Assembly (NCBI GenBank): GCA_026391295.1
Contig: JAPLDS010000024.1
Coordinates: 45,784 to 84,815 of the forward strand
Origin: Bacteroidia bacterium
GTDB lineage: Bacteria > Bacteroidota > Bacteroidia > Bacteroidales > Prolixibacteraceae
Reading direction: 5' to 3'
Length of the DNA stretch: 39,032 nucleotides
The notes beneath the pieces were generated by a model. It did not search any database, had not been told where the DNA came from, and saw nothing but the letters and a program-made list of their open reading frames with translations. Shown in pieces: positions 26,359 through 34,570 of the stretch; position 1 is the stretch's first letter; every line of letters starts with the position of its first letter. The translations under genes and the position numbers were made by a program.

Positions 26359-26838
26359 ATGAAACGTGCATTAGGAATTGGGTTAACGCTTCTGGGAAGT
26401 TTGCTCCTTCCATTAGCAGTTGGAGGAATCTCAGGTTACGCGACTGCTTCAAGTATTCATGGATGGTACGAACATCTGATTAAACCATCTTTCAATCCAC
26501 CCAACTATCTTTTCGGTCCCGTTTGGACTCTTCTCTACACCTTAATGGGAATCTCACTATTTATAATCTTAAATTCACCCAAAGGAGAATCTAGAGCAAA
26601 AGCGTTGAAAATATTTACTATTCAGCTCACCTTGAATTTCTTTTGGAGTTTCCTATTCTTTAAATTCAATCTTCTAGGGTTAGCCTTTTTGGAAATTATT
26701 TTAATGTTAGCTAGCATTGGCGCCATGATTTTCTATTTTAGTAGAATCAATAAATTTGCAGCTTACTTACAAGTTCCCTACATTCTTTGGGTAAGTTTTG
26801 CTACGACCCTAAACGGTGCCATTTGGATGCTTAATTAA
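26359..26838 (+). CDS. tspO: TspO/MBR family tryptophan-rich membrane protein
   Basis: This is a five-helix membrane protein binding porphyrins and related ligands. Seen are a first helix GIGLTLLGSLLLPLAVGGISGYAT, then the family core WYEHLIKPSFNPPNYLFGPVWTLLYTLMGISLFI. Also present are a third helix (LTLNFFWSFLFFKFNLLGLAFLEIILML) and a last helix (LQVPYILWVSFATTLNGAIWMLN). The length of 159 aa is normal. In homologues it affects tetrapyrrole and stress signalling. It lies close behind the DUF2867 gene, a likely functional pair, although I cannot name their common substrate. Confidence 0.92.
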   Translation: MKRALGIGLTLLGSLLLPLAVGGISGYATASSIHGWYEHLIKPSFNPPNYLFGPVWTLLYTLMGISLFIILNSPKGESRAKALKIFTIQLTLNFFWSFLFFKFNLLGLAFLEIILMLASIGAMIFYFSRINKFAAYLQVPYILWVSFATTLNGAIWMLN

Positions 26839-26881
26839 GCAGTAAGACATTTAGAGGCGAAATAATTAAAGTTCGAAAATC

Positions 26882-27868
26882 ATGTTTCTAGAACAGGCTC
26901 AAGATGGGAAAAATGATATCGGACGTTGGCTCGCTCTGCTAGTTATTCTATTAGTTGCGATTACCATCATCGGAACAATCCCTGTTCAGATTATGGTCTA
27001 CCTGCAAACAGCCGCATCTCCCGATTTAATTCCAAATCTAGAAAACCCGCTCGACCTATCGGCTTTTGAGATCTCTGCACCTACCCAGTTATTATTTCAA
27101 TTCATACCCTACCTAATAGGCATTTTAGCCTTGGCGCTTTTATTTAAGCCCATTCACGAAAGAGATGTTATCACCCTTATTTCTGGCAGCAAGACACTTC
27201 GATGGTCTCAATTCTTTTGGGGTGCTAAAATCTGGCTTCTGCTTCTTTCTATTTACACACTAACATTTTATTTGATTGATAATCAATCAATTAATTTTAA
27301 AATTAATTCCGATTCACTCCTTGAAATTTATCTTGTTATTATACTCTTAGTCCCAATCAAAGCTGGATTAGAAGAGATTTTATTTCGCGGATATCTAATT
27401 CAAGGATTACACCACTTTATTCGTTATAAATGGTTAAATTTGGGAATCTCAGCGTTATTTTTTGCAGGAGTACAGGTTTATCTGTCAGAAGCTAAGGATA
27501 ATGAAGCAATCTTAATCTTTTTTCAATATTTGATATTTGGTATTCTACTCTCACTTTGTGTTATTTTAGACGATGGTCTTGAAATGGCATGGGGAGTCAA
27601 TAGCATAAACACAATTTTTATTGGCATTTTGTCAATTAACGAGAGTGATTCAGATTCGATTCGGCTCAGCCAATTTCATTTTAGCAGTAAGAGTTATGGT
27701 ATTGGGGCCTTATTAATCATCTTCGCCCTATTTATATATAGTGCGAGCAAAAAATTTAAATGGATTGGTTGGAGTACCTTGTTCGTAAAAACTGAACAAG
27801 TAGTTAAAGTATCTGAACTAGATTCAGATTATCTTTATGATGAGTATTCAGAGGAAGATCAAGCATAA
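26882..27868 (+). CDS. CPBP (CAAX protease-like/Abi) family membrane protein, catalytic histidines replaced
   Basis: The protein has about seven hydrophobic segments and an acidic C-terminal tail (SELDSDYLYDEYSEEDQA). The CPBP motif EExxxR is present as GLEEILFRGYLIQGL (Glu164, Glu165, Arg169). The second motif, normally FxxxH, reads FFAGVQ with Gln at 198. The third, normally HxxxN, reads VNSINT with Asn240 in place of His and Asn243 kept. Both active-site histidines of CPBP glutamic proteases therefore appear lost, so this is probably a non-proteolytic member or one with altered chemistry. It lies 21 nt before the ABC ATPase gene and could assist that transporter. The family call is firm. 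Confidence 0.85.
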   Translation: MFLEQAQDGKNDIGRWLALLVILLVAITIIGTIPVQIMVYLQTAASPDLIPNLENPLDLSAFEISAPTQLLFQFIPYLIGILALALLFKPIHERDVITLISGSKTLRWSQFFWGAKIWLLLLSIYTLTFYLIDNQSINFKINSDSLLEIYLVIILLVPIKAGLEEILFRGYLIQGLHHFIRYKWLNLGISALFFAGVQVYLSEAKDNEAILIFFQYLIFGILLSLCVILDDGLEMAWGVNSINTIFIGILSINESDSDSIRLSQFHFSSKSYGIGALLIIFALFIYSASKKFKWIGWSTLFVKTEQVVKVSELDSDYLYDEYSEEDQA

Positions 27869-27888
27869 ATTTTAAACCATTAAAAGTT

Positions 27889-28806
27889 ATGGAATTATTT
27901 TCAGCTAACGATGTTTCTAAGACCTATGCAAGCCAGCAGGCCTTAACAAATGTCTCCATCTCTGTTGAACAAGGAACTATCTTTGGCCTATTGGGGCCCA
28001 ACGGAGCAGGCAAGACAACGCTAATTCGAATCATCAATCAGATCACTGCACCCGATAGTGGCTCTGTCAATTTCGAAGGTCGACCACTAAAGTCAAGTGA
28101 TATCAGTCAGATTGGGTACTTGCCTGAAGAGAGAGGACTTTACAAGAAGATGAAAGTTGGTGAGCAGGCTCTTTATCTAGGACAACTAAAAGGTCTTTCG
28201 CGCCACGATGCCATGAAAGAGTTAAAGATGTGGTTCGAAAAATTCGAGATTACAGCTTGGTGGGATAAGAAAGTGATGGAGCTCTCAAAAGGGATGCAAC
28301 AAAAGGTGCAATTTATATGCACCGTATTACACAAACCACAATTACTGATCTTTGATGAGCCATTCAGCGGCTTCGATCCAATCAATGCAGATCTTATAAC
28401 GCAAGAGATTTTGCGTTTGAAAAATGAAGGTGCAACCATAATTTTCTCTACTCACAATATGGAATCAGTAGAGCAACTTTGCGACCATATTGCGCTAATA
28501 GACAAATCGAAAAAAATTCTTGACGGGCCAACAACGCAAATCCGAGAAAAATTCAAAACCAATACCTTCGACATCAGCTACCGAGGTGCGCTTAACGTTG
28601 ACGACGCTTATTTTGCTGCTAAATACAAAATCCTAAGCCATGAGCAAAATGGACACGGAAATAAATTACATGTCCAAAATCTACACGACGGCACTTCTCA
28701 GGAACTTATCAAAGATCTGGTAAACCAGGTAGAAATTATCTCATTCTACGAGGTCATTCCTAGCATGAACGAAGTATTTATTAAGGTAGTCAAGCAAAAC
28801 TCATAA
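27889..28806 (+). CDS. ABC transporter ATP-binding protein (NatA-like)
   Basis: This is the cytoplasmic ATPase of an ABC-2 exporter. Motifs are Walker A GPNGAGKT (36-43), Q-loop YLPEERGLYKKM, signature LSKGMQQKVQ (132-141), Walker B LLIFDEPFSGFDP (152-164), and H-loop STHNMES. The C-terminal 80 residues are of the DUF4162 type, common in NatA-like proteins. The length of 305 aa is typical. Its permease begins 13 nt after the stop. By homology to NatAB it may export Na+ or a hydrophobic compound; the real substrate is unknown. Confidence 0.92.
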   Translation: MELFSANDVSKTYASQQALTNVSISVEQGTIFGLLGPNGAGKTTLIRIINQITAPDSGSVNFEGRPLKSSDISQIGYLPEERGLYKKMKVGEQALYLGQLKGLSRHDAMKELKMWFEKFEITAWWDKKVMELSKGMQQKVQFICTVLHKPQLLIFDEPFSGFDPINADLITQEILRLKNEGATIIFSTHNMESVEQLCDHIALIDKSKKILDGPTTQIREKFKTNTFDISYRGALNVDDAYFAAKYKILSHEQNGHGNKLHVQNLHDGTSQELIKDLVNQVEIISFYEVIPSMNEVFIKVVKQNS

Positions 28807-28818
28807 AACGTTAAAAAG

Positions 28819-30159
28819 ATGAATAAGATACTATTGATCCTCAAAAGGGAATACTTAACTAGGGTACAAAAGAAATCATTTATCATTCTGACCTTATTAA
28901 TGCCAGTTATCATGGCTGCTTTGATGTTCCTTCCGGCCTATTTTATGTCGATGAATGATGAACAGCAGCGCACGATTGCCGTTTACGATGGATCTTCGAT
29001 CTTTCTGGGTCGACTTGAAAGCACTAATCTTACAGCCTATAAATTTATCCCCAAGGATGAATATGTAGCGCTTAAGAAAGACATTAAGCAATCCTCTTAT
29101 TATGCCTTATTGATTATCGAACCGAATTTCCTAACAACAAATACTGTTCAAATAGCTTCTGGAAACAACATCCCTTACGATCTTAAATCTCAGATTCGGG
29201 ACAAAATTAAAAGCATCATCGAAAAGGACAAAATGGCCGAGGCTGTTCGCAAAACGGCTATACCTGATCTTGAAAAAATTATCGAATCGACCAAAACACA
29301 TATTAAACTTGACACGATTAAAGTTGGTTCCAATGGAGATTCACAGAAAAGCTCAACCGAAATTGGGATGATTCTGGGATACATCTTTGGCTTTATGATC
29401 TACATGTTTATATTCCTGTATGGCACGATGGTTATGCAAGGGGTTATGGAGGAGAAGCAAAGTCGAATCGTTGAAGTTATTATATCTAGTGTAAAGCCCT
29501 TTCAATTGATGATGGGCAAAATTATTGGCATCGCCTTAGTGGGCTTAACTCAATTTGCCTTATGGGTAGTTTTGGGTATTGCCATTTTCGGATTTTCGAA
29601 AAATTTCTATCCCGATCATTCGAAGAAACAGCAGATTCAAAGCGTAATGGAGCAGCAGCAAGATATTATGCAACAAGACTCTCCGGAACCGCAGCTAGAT
29701 AAAATGCAAGAAATAATATCGATGACTGACACCGTAAATTTCCCGTTAATTATTGGGTGTTTTATCTTCTTTTTTATCGGGGGTTACTTTTTATATAGTT
29801 CAATGTTTGCAGCTGTAGGTTCTGCAATCGATGCGCAGGAGGATGCACAACAGTTTATGCTTCCTATTTCCTTACCAATAATACTCTCAATTATGGTCAT
29901 GATGAGCGCCCTTAAAAATCCAGAAGGATCGATGGCATTTTGGTTTAGCATGATTCCATTCACCTCTCCCATCGTAATGATGTCACGCATCCCTTTCGGT
30001 GTGCCAGCTTGGCAATTAATCTTGTCGATGGTATTACTGGTGGTCACATTTGTTGGCATGGTCTGGGTAACTGCCCGCATCTACCGAACTGGAATACTTA
30101 TGTATGGTAAGAAACCATCCTGGAGAGAAATTGGCAAATGGTTGACTTACAAATCATAG
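28819..30159 (+). CDS. ABC-2 type transporter permease (NatB-like)
   Basis: The protein starts with the cytoplasmic stretch LLILKREYLTRVQKKSFIILTLLMPVIMAALMFLPAYF (first helix near residues 22-44). A large extracytoplasmic region of about 140 residues follows (residues about 45-180). Then come five further helices, beginning IGMILGYIFGFMIYMFIFLYGTMVMQGVMEEKQSRIVEVIISSVKP, the conserved ABC-2 coupling segment. Between helices 3 and 4 is a Gln/Glu-rich, coiled-coil-like loop (KKQQIQSVMEQQQDIMQQD). The length of 446 aa fits the NatB family. It pairs with the ATPase just upstream. Confidence 0.9.
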   Translation: MNKILLILKREYLTRVQKKSFIILTLLMPVIMAALMFLPAYFMSMNDEQQRTIAVYDGSSIFLGRLESTNLTAYKFIPKDEYVALKKDIKQSSYYALLIIEPNFLTTNTVQIASGNNIPYDLKSQIRDKIKSIIEKDKMAEAVRKTAIPDLEKIIESTKTHIKLDTIKVGSNGDSQKSSTEIGMILGYIFGFMIYMFIFLYGTMVMQGVMEEKQSRIVEVIISSVKPFQLMMGKIIGIALVGLTQFALWVVLGIAIFGFSKNFYPDHSKKQQIQSVMEQQQDIMQQDSPEPQLDKMQEIISMTDTVNFPLIIGCFIFFFIGGYFLYSSMFAAVGSAIDAQEDAQQFMLPISLPIILSIMVMMSALKNPEGSMAFWFSMIPFTSPIVMMSRIPFGVPAWQLILSMVLLVVTFVGMVWVTARIYRTGILMYGKKPSWREIGKWLTYKS

Positions 30160-30237
30160 ATTTAGCATTGGGGACATATCTTAAACATAAGTTATGTAGT
30201 TTTACATGCATAAATTTCATAATCTAGAAAATCTACG

Positions 30238-31518
30238 GTGGTTTTAGTTTTAATTGGAGTATTTATTCTTGGGTATCTTTTGATATCTATAGAGCATACC
30301 GTAAAGGTCAATAAGTCGGCAATAGCCTTGCTAACCGGCGGACTTGGCTGGACCATATTCAGCCTATTTTCGCCCGACCAAATTATAGTTAATCAACAAC
30401 TATCTGGGCACCTTGGATCCATCGCTGAAATCCTATTCTTTCTATTAGGAGCGATGACAATCGTCGAACTTGTGGATGCCCACAATGGATTTGAAATTAT
30501 AACTTCCAGAATTCAACAGACAAATAAACGGAAGCTTAGTTGGTCTATTGGATTAATCACATTTTTTCTTTCTGCGGTATTAGACAATTTAACCACTACG
30601 ATCGTCGTAATTTCGATGCTAAAAAAATTGATCTCGGATAAAAATGATCGACTTGTGTTTGCTTCAATTGTCGTGATAGCTGCCAATGCTGGCGGAGCTT
30701 GGACTCCAATGGGAGATGTTACCACAACGATGCTTTGGATAGGTGGACAGATAACGACTTTACCGATTATCGTAAAGCTATTTTTTCCTAGTATTGTTTG
30801 TCTTATAATACCCCTACTAGGCTTATCGTATCAGTTAAATGGAACAATAGAAAAGCCACACAAAGTCGAATTAATAGATGAATACCAGGTCACTTCAAGA
30901 CAACAGTCTATTGTGTTTTTGACTGGAATTACTGCCTTGATAATGGTCCCTGTATTTAAATATGCAACCCACCTGCCACCTTACATGGGCATCCTAATTG
31001 GATTAGGCATACTTTGGATTATCACAGAACTTATGCATTCTAAAAAAGAGAACAAAGTTCGGCATTCGTATTCTGTCGCTCAGGCCTTACGCAAGATCGA
31101 TACTGCAACCTTATTATTCTTCTTTGGCATTCTAATGAGTGTTGCATTTTTACAATCTGCAGGCATTTTAACTCACCTGTCAGCATGGATCAATGAAAAG
31201 ACTACAAATCTAACCATACAGGTTTTATCCTTAGGTATCTTATCTTCCATCATAGATAATGTCCCTTTGGTTTCAGCTGCACAAGCGATGTTTAGTCTAG
31301 AACAATTTCCAACTGATTCGTATTTCTGGGAATTCTTAGCCTACAGTGCGGGCACCGGCGGCAGCATCCTAATCTTCGGATCAGCGGCAGGGGTAGCTGC
31401 AATGGGGATGGAAAAGATAAGCTTCGGCTGGTACTTGAAAAAAATAACAGTTTTTGCTTTACTCGGATTCCTCTCAGGGGCATTTGTTTACATCATTCAA
31501 AATCATTTCCTAAACTAG
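30238..31518 (+). CDS. nhaD: NhaD-type Na+/H+ antiporter
   Basis: This is a polytopic membrane protein of the ion transporter (IT) superfamily, about 12 hydrophobic segments over 426 aa. Two inverted-repeat motifs are visible: FLSAVLDNLTTTIVVISML (about 102-120) and LGILSSIIDNVPLVSAAQAM (about 330-349), each carrying the conserved Asp-Asn pair of NhaD proteins. The motif ANAGGAWTPMGDVTTTMLW is also diagnostic. The start is GTG at 30238; an in-frame TAA at 30220 prevents anything longer. The expected role is exchanging internal Na+ (or Li+) for protons, which suits a marine or saline habitat. Confidence 0.9.
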   Translation: MVLVLIGVFILGYLLISIEHTVKVNKSAIALLTGGLGWTIFSLFSPDQIIVNQQLSGHLGSIAEILFFLLGAMTIVELVDAHNGFEIITSRIQQTNKRKLSWSIGLITFFLSAVLDNLTTTIVVISMLKKLISDKNDRLVFASIVVIAANAGGAWTPMGDVTTTMLWIGGQITTLPIIVKLFFPSIVCLIIPLLGLSYQLNGTIEKPHKVELIDEYQVTSRQQSIVFLTGITALIMVPVFKYATHLPPYMGILIGLGILWIITELMHSKKENKVRHSYSVAQALRKIDTATLLFFFGILMSVAFLQSAGILTHLSAWINEKTTNLTIQVLSLGILSSIIDNVPLVSAAQAMFSLEQFPTDSYFWEFLAYSAGTGGSILIFGSAAGVAAMGMEKISFGWYLKKITVFALLGFLSGAFVYIIQNHFLN

Positions 31519-31537
31519 AAATTCGAAACAGGTTAAT

Positions 31538-32461
31538 ATGAGCAGATATGCGGTAATAGACTTAGGCACAAACACGTGTAATCTGCTTATTGCAAATTCT
31601 GTAGGATCTGGTCGATTTGAAATTTTGTACGATCGCAAGCTACCAGTTAAATTAGGACGAGGTGGGATACATAAGGACATTTTGCTGTCGGATGCTATCG
31701 ACAGAGGACTAATCGCTCTAAAGAATCATGCCAAAATCATAGATCAGTATAAGGTTGACACGATTAAAATTATAGGTACTTCGGCGTTGCGTGGAGCCCA
31801 AAATAGCGATATTTTCTGCGATTTAGTCAAGCAAAGTCTAGGATGGGACATTGAGATCATCTCTGGGGAGTTAGAAGCAGAGCTAATATTCCGAGGCGTC
31901 GATCTTTCGTTGCCTACAGATATAGGGACTGCTCTTATCGTTGACATTGGAGGAGGTAGTATTGAATTCATAGTCGCAGACGATCACAAAATACATTGGA
32001 AGAAAAGCTTTAACATCGGAATTGCCCGAGTACTTGAAGCAATCGTAATTTCTGATCCGATTGCGTCAGAACAGATCGAAGAGGTAGAAAAATGGTTTAC
32101 ACCCGCCCTCAACGAATTAAGTAAGGTATGTCACCACTATCAAATAATAACAGCTGTAGGATGCTCAGGAGCATTTGACACCTTTATGGATATTTACGAG
32201 CAGGAGAAGCCTGATCAAAAGATGCGCAAAGCGTCGGAGTTACCTCTAGAAGAATTTGAAAAAATTCAAAAGCAGTTAATTCAGTTAGATAGTCTAAGAC
32301 GAGGTTCAATGGTTGGCATGGAACCTTTACGCGTTGAGATGATTGTTATTGCCTCGGTTTTCACTAATTTTATGCTCAAGAAATTAAACATCGAACATTT
32401 GATTCATACACCTTATTCACTCAAAGAAGGGGTAATGGATCAACTAATCTCAGAAGAATAA
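31538..32461 (+). CDS. Ppx/GppA family phosphatase
   Basis: This ASKHA-fold hydrolase acts on inorganic polyphosphate and/or pppGpp in known relatives. The first phosphate loop is YAVIDLGTNTCNLLIA (4-19), the second VDIGGGSIEFIVAD (about 141-154), and EAELIFRGV is the Glu region. The length of 307 aa corresponds to the single Ppx/GppA core without the HD domain of longer proteins, the usual Bacteroidota form. It is 19 nt after nhaD and 8 nt before the sigma-54-type regulator, so the three may be one transcript. Confidence 0.88.
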   Translation: MSRYAVIDLGTNTCNLLIANSVGSGRFEILYDRKLPVKLGRGGIHKDILLSDAIDRGLIALKNHAKIIDQYKVDTIKIIGTSALRGAQNSDIFCDLVKQSLGWDIEIISGELEAELIFRGVDLSLPTDIGTALIVDIGGGSIEFIVADDHKIHWKKSFNIGIARVLEAIVISDPIASEQIEEVEKWFTPALNELSKVCHHYQIITAVGCSGAFDTFMDIYEQEKPDQKMRKASELPLEEFEKIQKQLIQLDSLRRGSMVGMEPLRVEMIVIASVFTNFMLKKLNIEHLIHTPYSLKEGVMDQLISEE

Positions 32462-32469
32462 TTATTCGT

Positions 32470-33633
32470 ATGGTAAAAATATTAGTCATAGACGATGAAC
32501 GAAGCATTCGAAACACCTTAAAAGATATATTAGGCTTTGAAGGGTATAGTGTTGAAGTGACGGAGGATGGGCTTTTGGGATTAGAGTTAATTAAAAATAC
32601 CGATTTCGATCTTGTGCTTTGTGATATTAAAATGCCACAAATGGACGGGATAGAGGTTTTAGAAAAAATTCTTGAAATTAAACCGGAGACAACCGTTGTG
32701 ATGATCTCTGGACATGGGAATATTGACACAGCTGTTGAAGCCATTAAGAAAGGAGCCTTTGATTTCATCGTCAAGCCACTCGATCTAAATCGACTACTGA
32801 TCACAATTCGCAATGCTGGAAACAAGTCCCAGCTAGTCAAAGAGACTATTACATTAAAGCAGAAGGTTAAAAAACAATACGAAATCATTGGACAGTCGCC
32901 ACTTATTAAATCGGTCATTGAAATGACGGATCGTGTTGCACCGACTGACGCCAAAGTTTTAATCACAGGTCCAAACGGGACAGGAAAAGAATTAGTTGCT
33001 AGGCGACTGCATGAAAAATCATTACGGTCAGATGCGCCATTTATAGAGGTCAATTGTGCTGCAATACCCTCAGAGCTTATTGAGAGTGAACTTTTCGGAC
33101 ATGAAAAAGGGGCATTCACATCGGCCATAAAGCAGCGCAAAGGAAAATTTGAGCAGGCGGATGGGGGAACATTATTTTTAGATGAGATTGGGGATATGAG
33201 TTATTCTGCACAATCAAAAGTCTTAAGAGCGTTACAAGAACACGTGATCACCCGCGTAGGAAGTGATACTGCCATTAAAGTTAACGTTCGTGTCATCGCT
33301 GCAACCAACAAAGACCTAAGCTTAGAGATTAAGAATGGTACGTTTCGAGAAGATTTATTTCACCGGCTAAGTGTGATTCTAATCAATGTACCATCACTAG
33401 AAAGTCGAAAAGAAGACATACCCCTTCTGACTAATTATTTCATTGAGTTAATTTGCAAAGAATACGGACAACCACCTTTGGCCATTGATGACAAAGCTAT
33501 TGAAGTCTTACAAAGCTACGATTGGTCGGGAAACATCCGGGAGTTACGCAATGTTGTAGAGCGACTAATCATCTTATGCACAAAGAAAATAACGAGCGAA
33601 GATGTTAGGCGTTATGTCTCGCCAGGAAAATAG
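32470..33633 (+). CDS. NtrC-family response regulator without DNA-binding domain
   Basis: Residues about 1-120 form a receiver domain with acidic pocket DDE (9-11), phosphoacceptor Asp52 and Lys102. Residues about 140-375 are a sigma-54-activator AAA+ domain: Walker A GPNGTGKE (167-174), GTLFLDEIGDMS Walker B (about 233-244), the sensor region, and SGNIRELRNVVERL. Two oddities stand out. The sigma-54-contacting loop reads GAFTSA (214-219), not GAFTGA. The protein ends at residue 387, right after the AAA+ helical lid (TSEDVRRYVSPGK), so the usual Fis-type HTH is missing. It may activate from solution or act through a partner. No sensor kinase is adjacent. Confidence 0.9.
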   Translation: MVKILVIDDERSIRNTLKDILGFEGYSVEVTEDGLLGLELIKNTDFDLVLCDIKMPQMDGIEVLEKILEIKPETTVVMISGHGNIDTAVEAIKKGAFDFIVKPLDLNRLLITIRNAGNKSQLVKETITLKQKVKKQYEIIGQSPLIKSVIEMTDRVAPTDAKVLITGPNGTGKELVARRLHEKSLRSDAPFIEVNCAAIPSELIESELFGHEKGAFTSAIKQRKGKFEQADGGTLFLDEIGDMSYSAQSKVLRALQEHVITRVGSDTAIKVNVRVIAATNKDLSLEIKNGTFREDLFHRLSVILINVPSLESRKEDIPLLTNYFIELICKEYGQPPLAIDDKAIEVLQSYDWSGNIRELRNVVERLIILCTKKITSEDVRRYVSPGK

Positions 33634-33938
33634 TCTCCTTAACCTTTAAAATATCTAACTTAAATCAAGGAGTTGGATTACATTTATTTCTTGACTTTTA
33701 CTGAAATTGAAAAAATTACGCGTTTTACATTCTGCAATTTCTATCCCGGCCCGCTCCATTTTCAGGTCTTTTCAAATTGAATTTTACATATTAAAGTAAA
33801 GTTTAAAATTAAAATTTCGCCAAACAACAAATAAAATACTATCAATCAACAATTTAAACAAAAATAGGTTATAAACAATTGTTCATAATCTAAGTTAATA
33901 GGTGGTTGATTCATAGTTGATACAATTCATTGAAAAAA
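33634..33938. other. AT-rich intergenic stretch, no gene seen
   Basis: There is no convincing ORF on either strand. It contains the perfect palindrome AACAATTGTT within ATAAACAATTGTTCATAAT (near 33870-33890). It also has AATCAAC/GTTGATT arms flanking that palindrome upstream of the ncRNA promoter, which could be a regulator site. Confidence 0.5.
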
Positions 33939-33971
33939 GTTGCAAACCCACTATCGAAAGGTGTATATTTG
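33939..33971 (+). promoter_or_regulatory. Promoter of the large ncRNA
   Basis: GTTG (33939-33942), a 21-nt spacer and TATATTTG (33964-33971) fit the Bacteroidota promoter pattern with an exact TAnnTTTG. The transcript should start near 33978. Confidence 0.7.
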
Positions 33972-33977
33972 ATATAT

Positions 33978-34528
33978 CAAGTAAGCGATAACAGGTTACT
34001 CTGAATTTAGTGGATGCGAGGAGAGACTCTTAGGTGAGTAAGGAGCCGTATCAATCAAACCTTCGGGATTGCGCAAAGGAAGAGTCAGAGGTTGCAAATT
34101 GGGAGTAATCCTAACGAGCAGTCATCCAGAAATTAACGCTAGTCGTTCATTAAAAGGTTGAGTTTAGGTCTAGAAGAGAGAAGAAGCGTAAGTTTCTGAT
34201 GGAAGCTAGGGGACAGGAGAGTTGTGAGACTGGATAGTTCCATGCCGCAGAAGGATGAATCGCAAGATTCAAACCAAGAGGTAGATGACTAAGCACTCGG
34301 TCCGGGAAGGCTAACCGAAAGGAAAGTCGAAGGGACAGCTGAAGAGTGGCACTGTAAAAGGTTCTATTCTAAAGCCAAGGGCTGTACAATGAATCATCTG
34401 ATTGCGTAAGCAGTACGAAGATGAAATTGCAGCCAAACATGACAACCGTAGCTTGACGCCAATAGTGAAGTAATTTACTAAAGACGAAATGGGAACAACT
34501 TGCAAGAGTGGTTCCCATTTGTGTTTTT
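33978..34528 (+). ncRNA. Large structured non-coding RNA, about 550 nt, family not recognised
   Basis: The region between its own promoter and terminator has no long ORF, higher GC than the flanks and many stable hairpins. They are: AGTAA/TTACT (33980-34000); GACTCTT/AAGAGTC (34025-34031 with 34080-34086), enclosing a CC-UUCG-GG hairpin (34060-34067) and CAAT/ATTG; AGAAGC-GUAA-GTTTCT (34182-34197); ATGGAA-CTA/TAG-TTCCAT (34199-34208 with 34235-34243); TGAATC-GCAA-GATTCA (34256-34271); and a three-tier stem GGCTG..CAAT/ATTGCAGCC (34380-34434) holding CATCT/AGATG and TTGC-GUAA-GCAG. Three GNRA loops plus one UUCG loop suggest a compact tertiary fold, as in large ribozymes. I see no RNase P, tmRNA, SRP or 6S signatures. 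It lies between the NtrC-like gene and convergent nfo. Function is unknown. Confidence 0.8.
34487..34528 (+). terminator. Terminator of the large ncRNA
   Basis: AAATGGGAAC (34487-34496) pairs perfectly with GTTCCCATTT (34511-34520). The loop itself contains CTTGCAAG, and GTGTTTTT follows. It lies between the ncRNA and the end of convergent nfo and may also stop nfo transcripts. Confidence 0.85.
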
Positions 34529-34570
34529 AGGCCTTGCCAAAAATACGCAAGCCTCCTCCTTAAATCTTTC

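Noticed and set aside
32421-33140. Long open frame (239 codons) on the minus strand opposite the NtrC-like gene
   Set aside because: The translation is Ser/Ile-rich and matches no family, whereas the plus strand has clear receiver and AAA+ motifs in the same interval; it is an antisense shadow.
34242-34292. 16-codon ORF (MPQKDESQDSNQEVDD) within the large ncRNA
   Set aside because: It overlaps the GCAA-capped hairpin and has no recognisable start context. A chance ORF is likelier than a peptide or tag sequence, which would usually end in hydrophobic residues.
33978-34528. RNase P RNA, tmRNA or group II intron as the identity of the large ncRNA
   Set aside because: The strictly conserved RNase P boxes, a tmRNA tag with tRNA-like ends, and a group II domain V hairpin or GUGYG start were looked for and not found; no reverse transcriptase gene is nearby.
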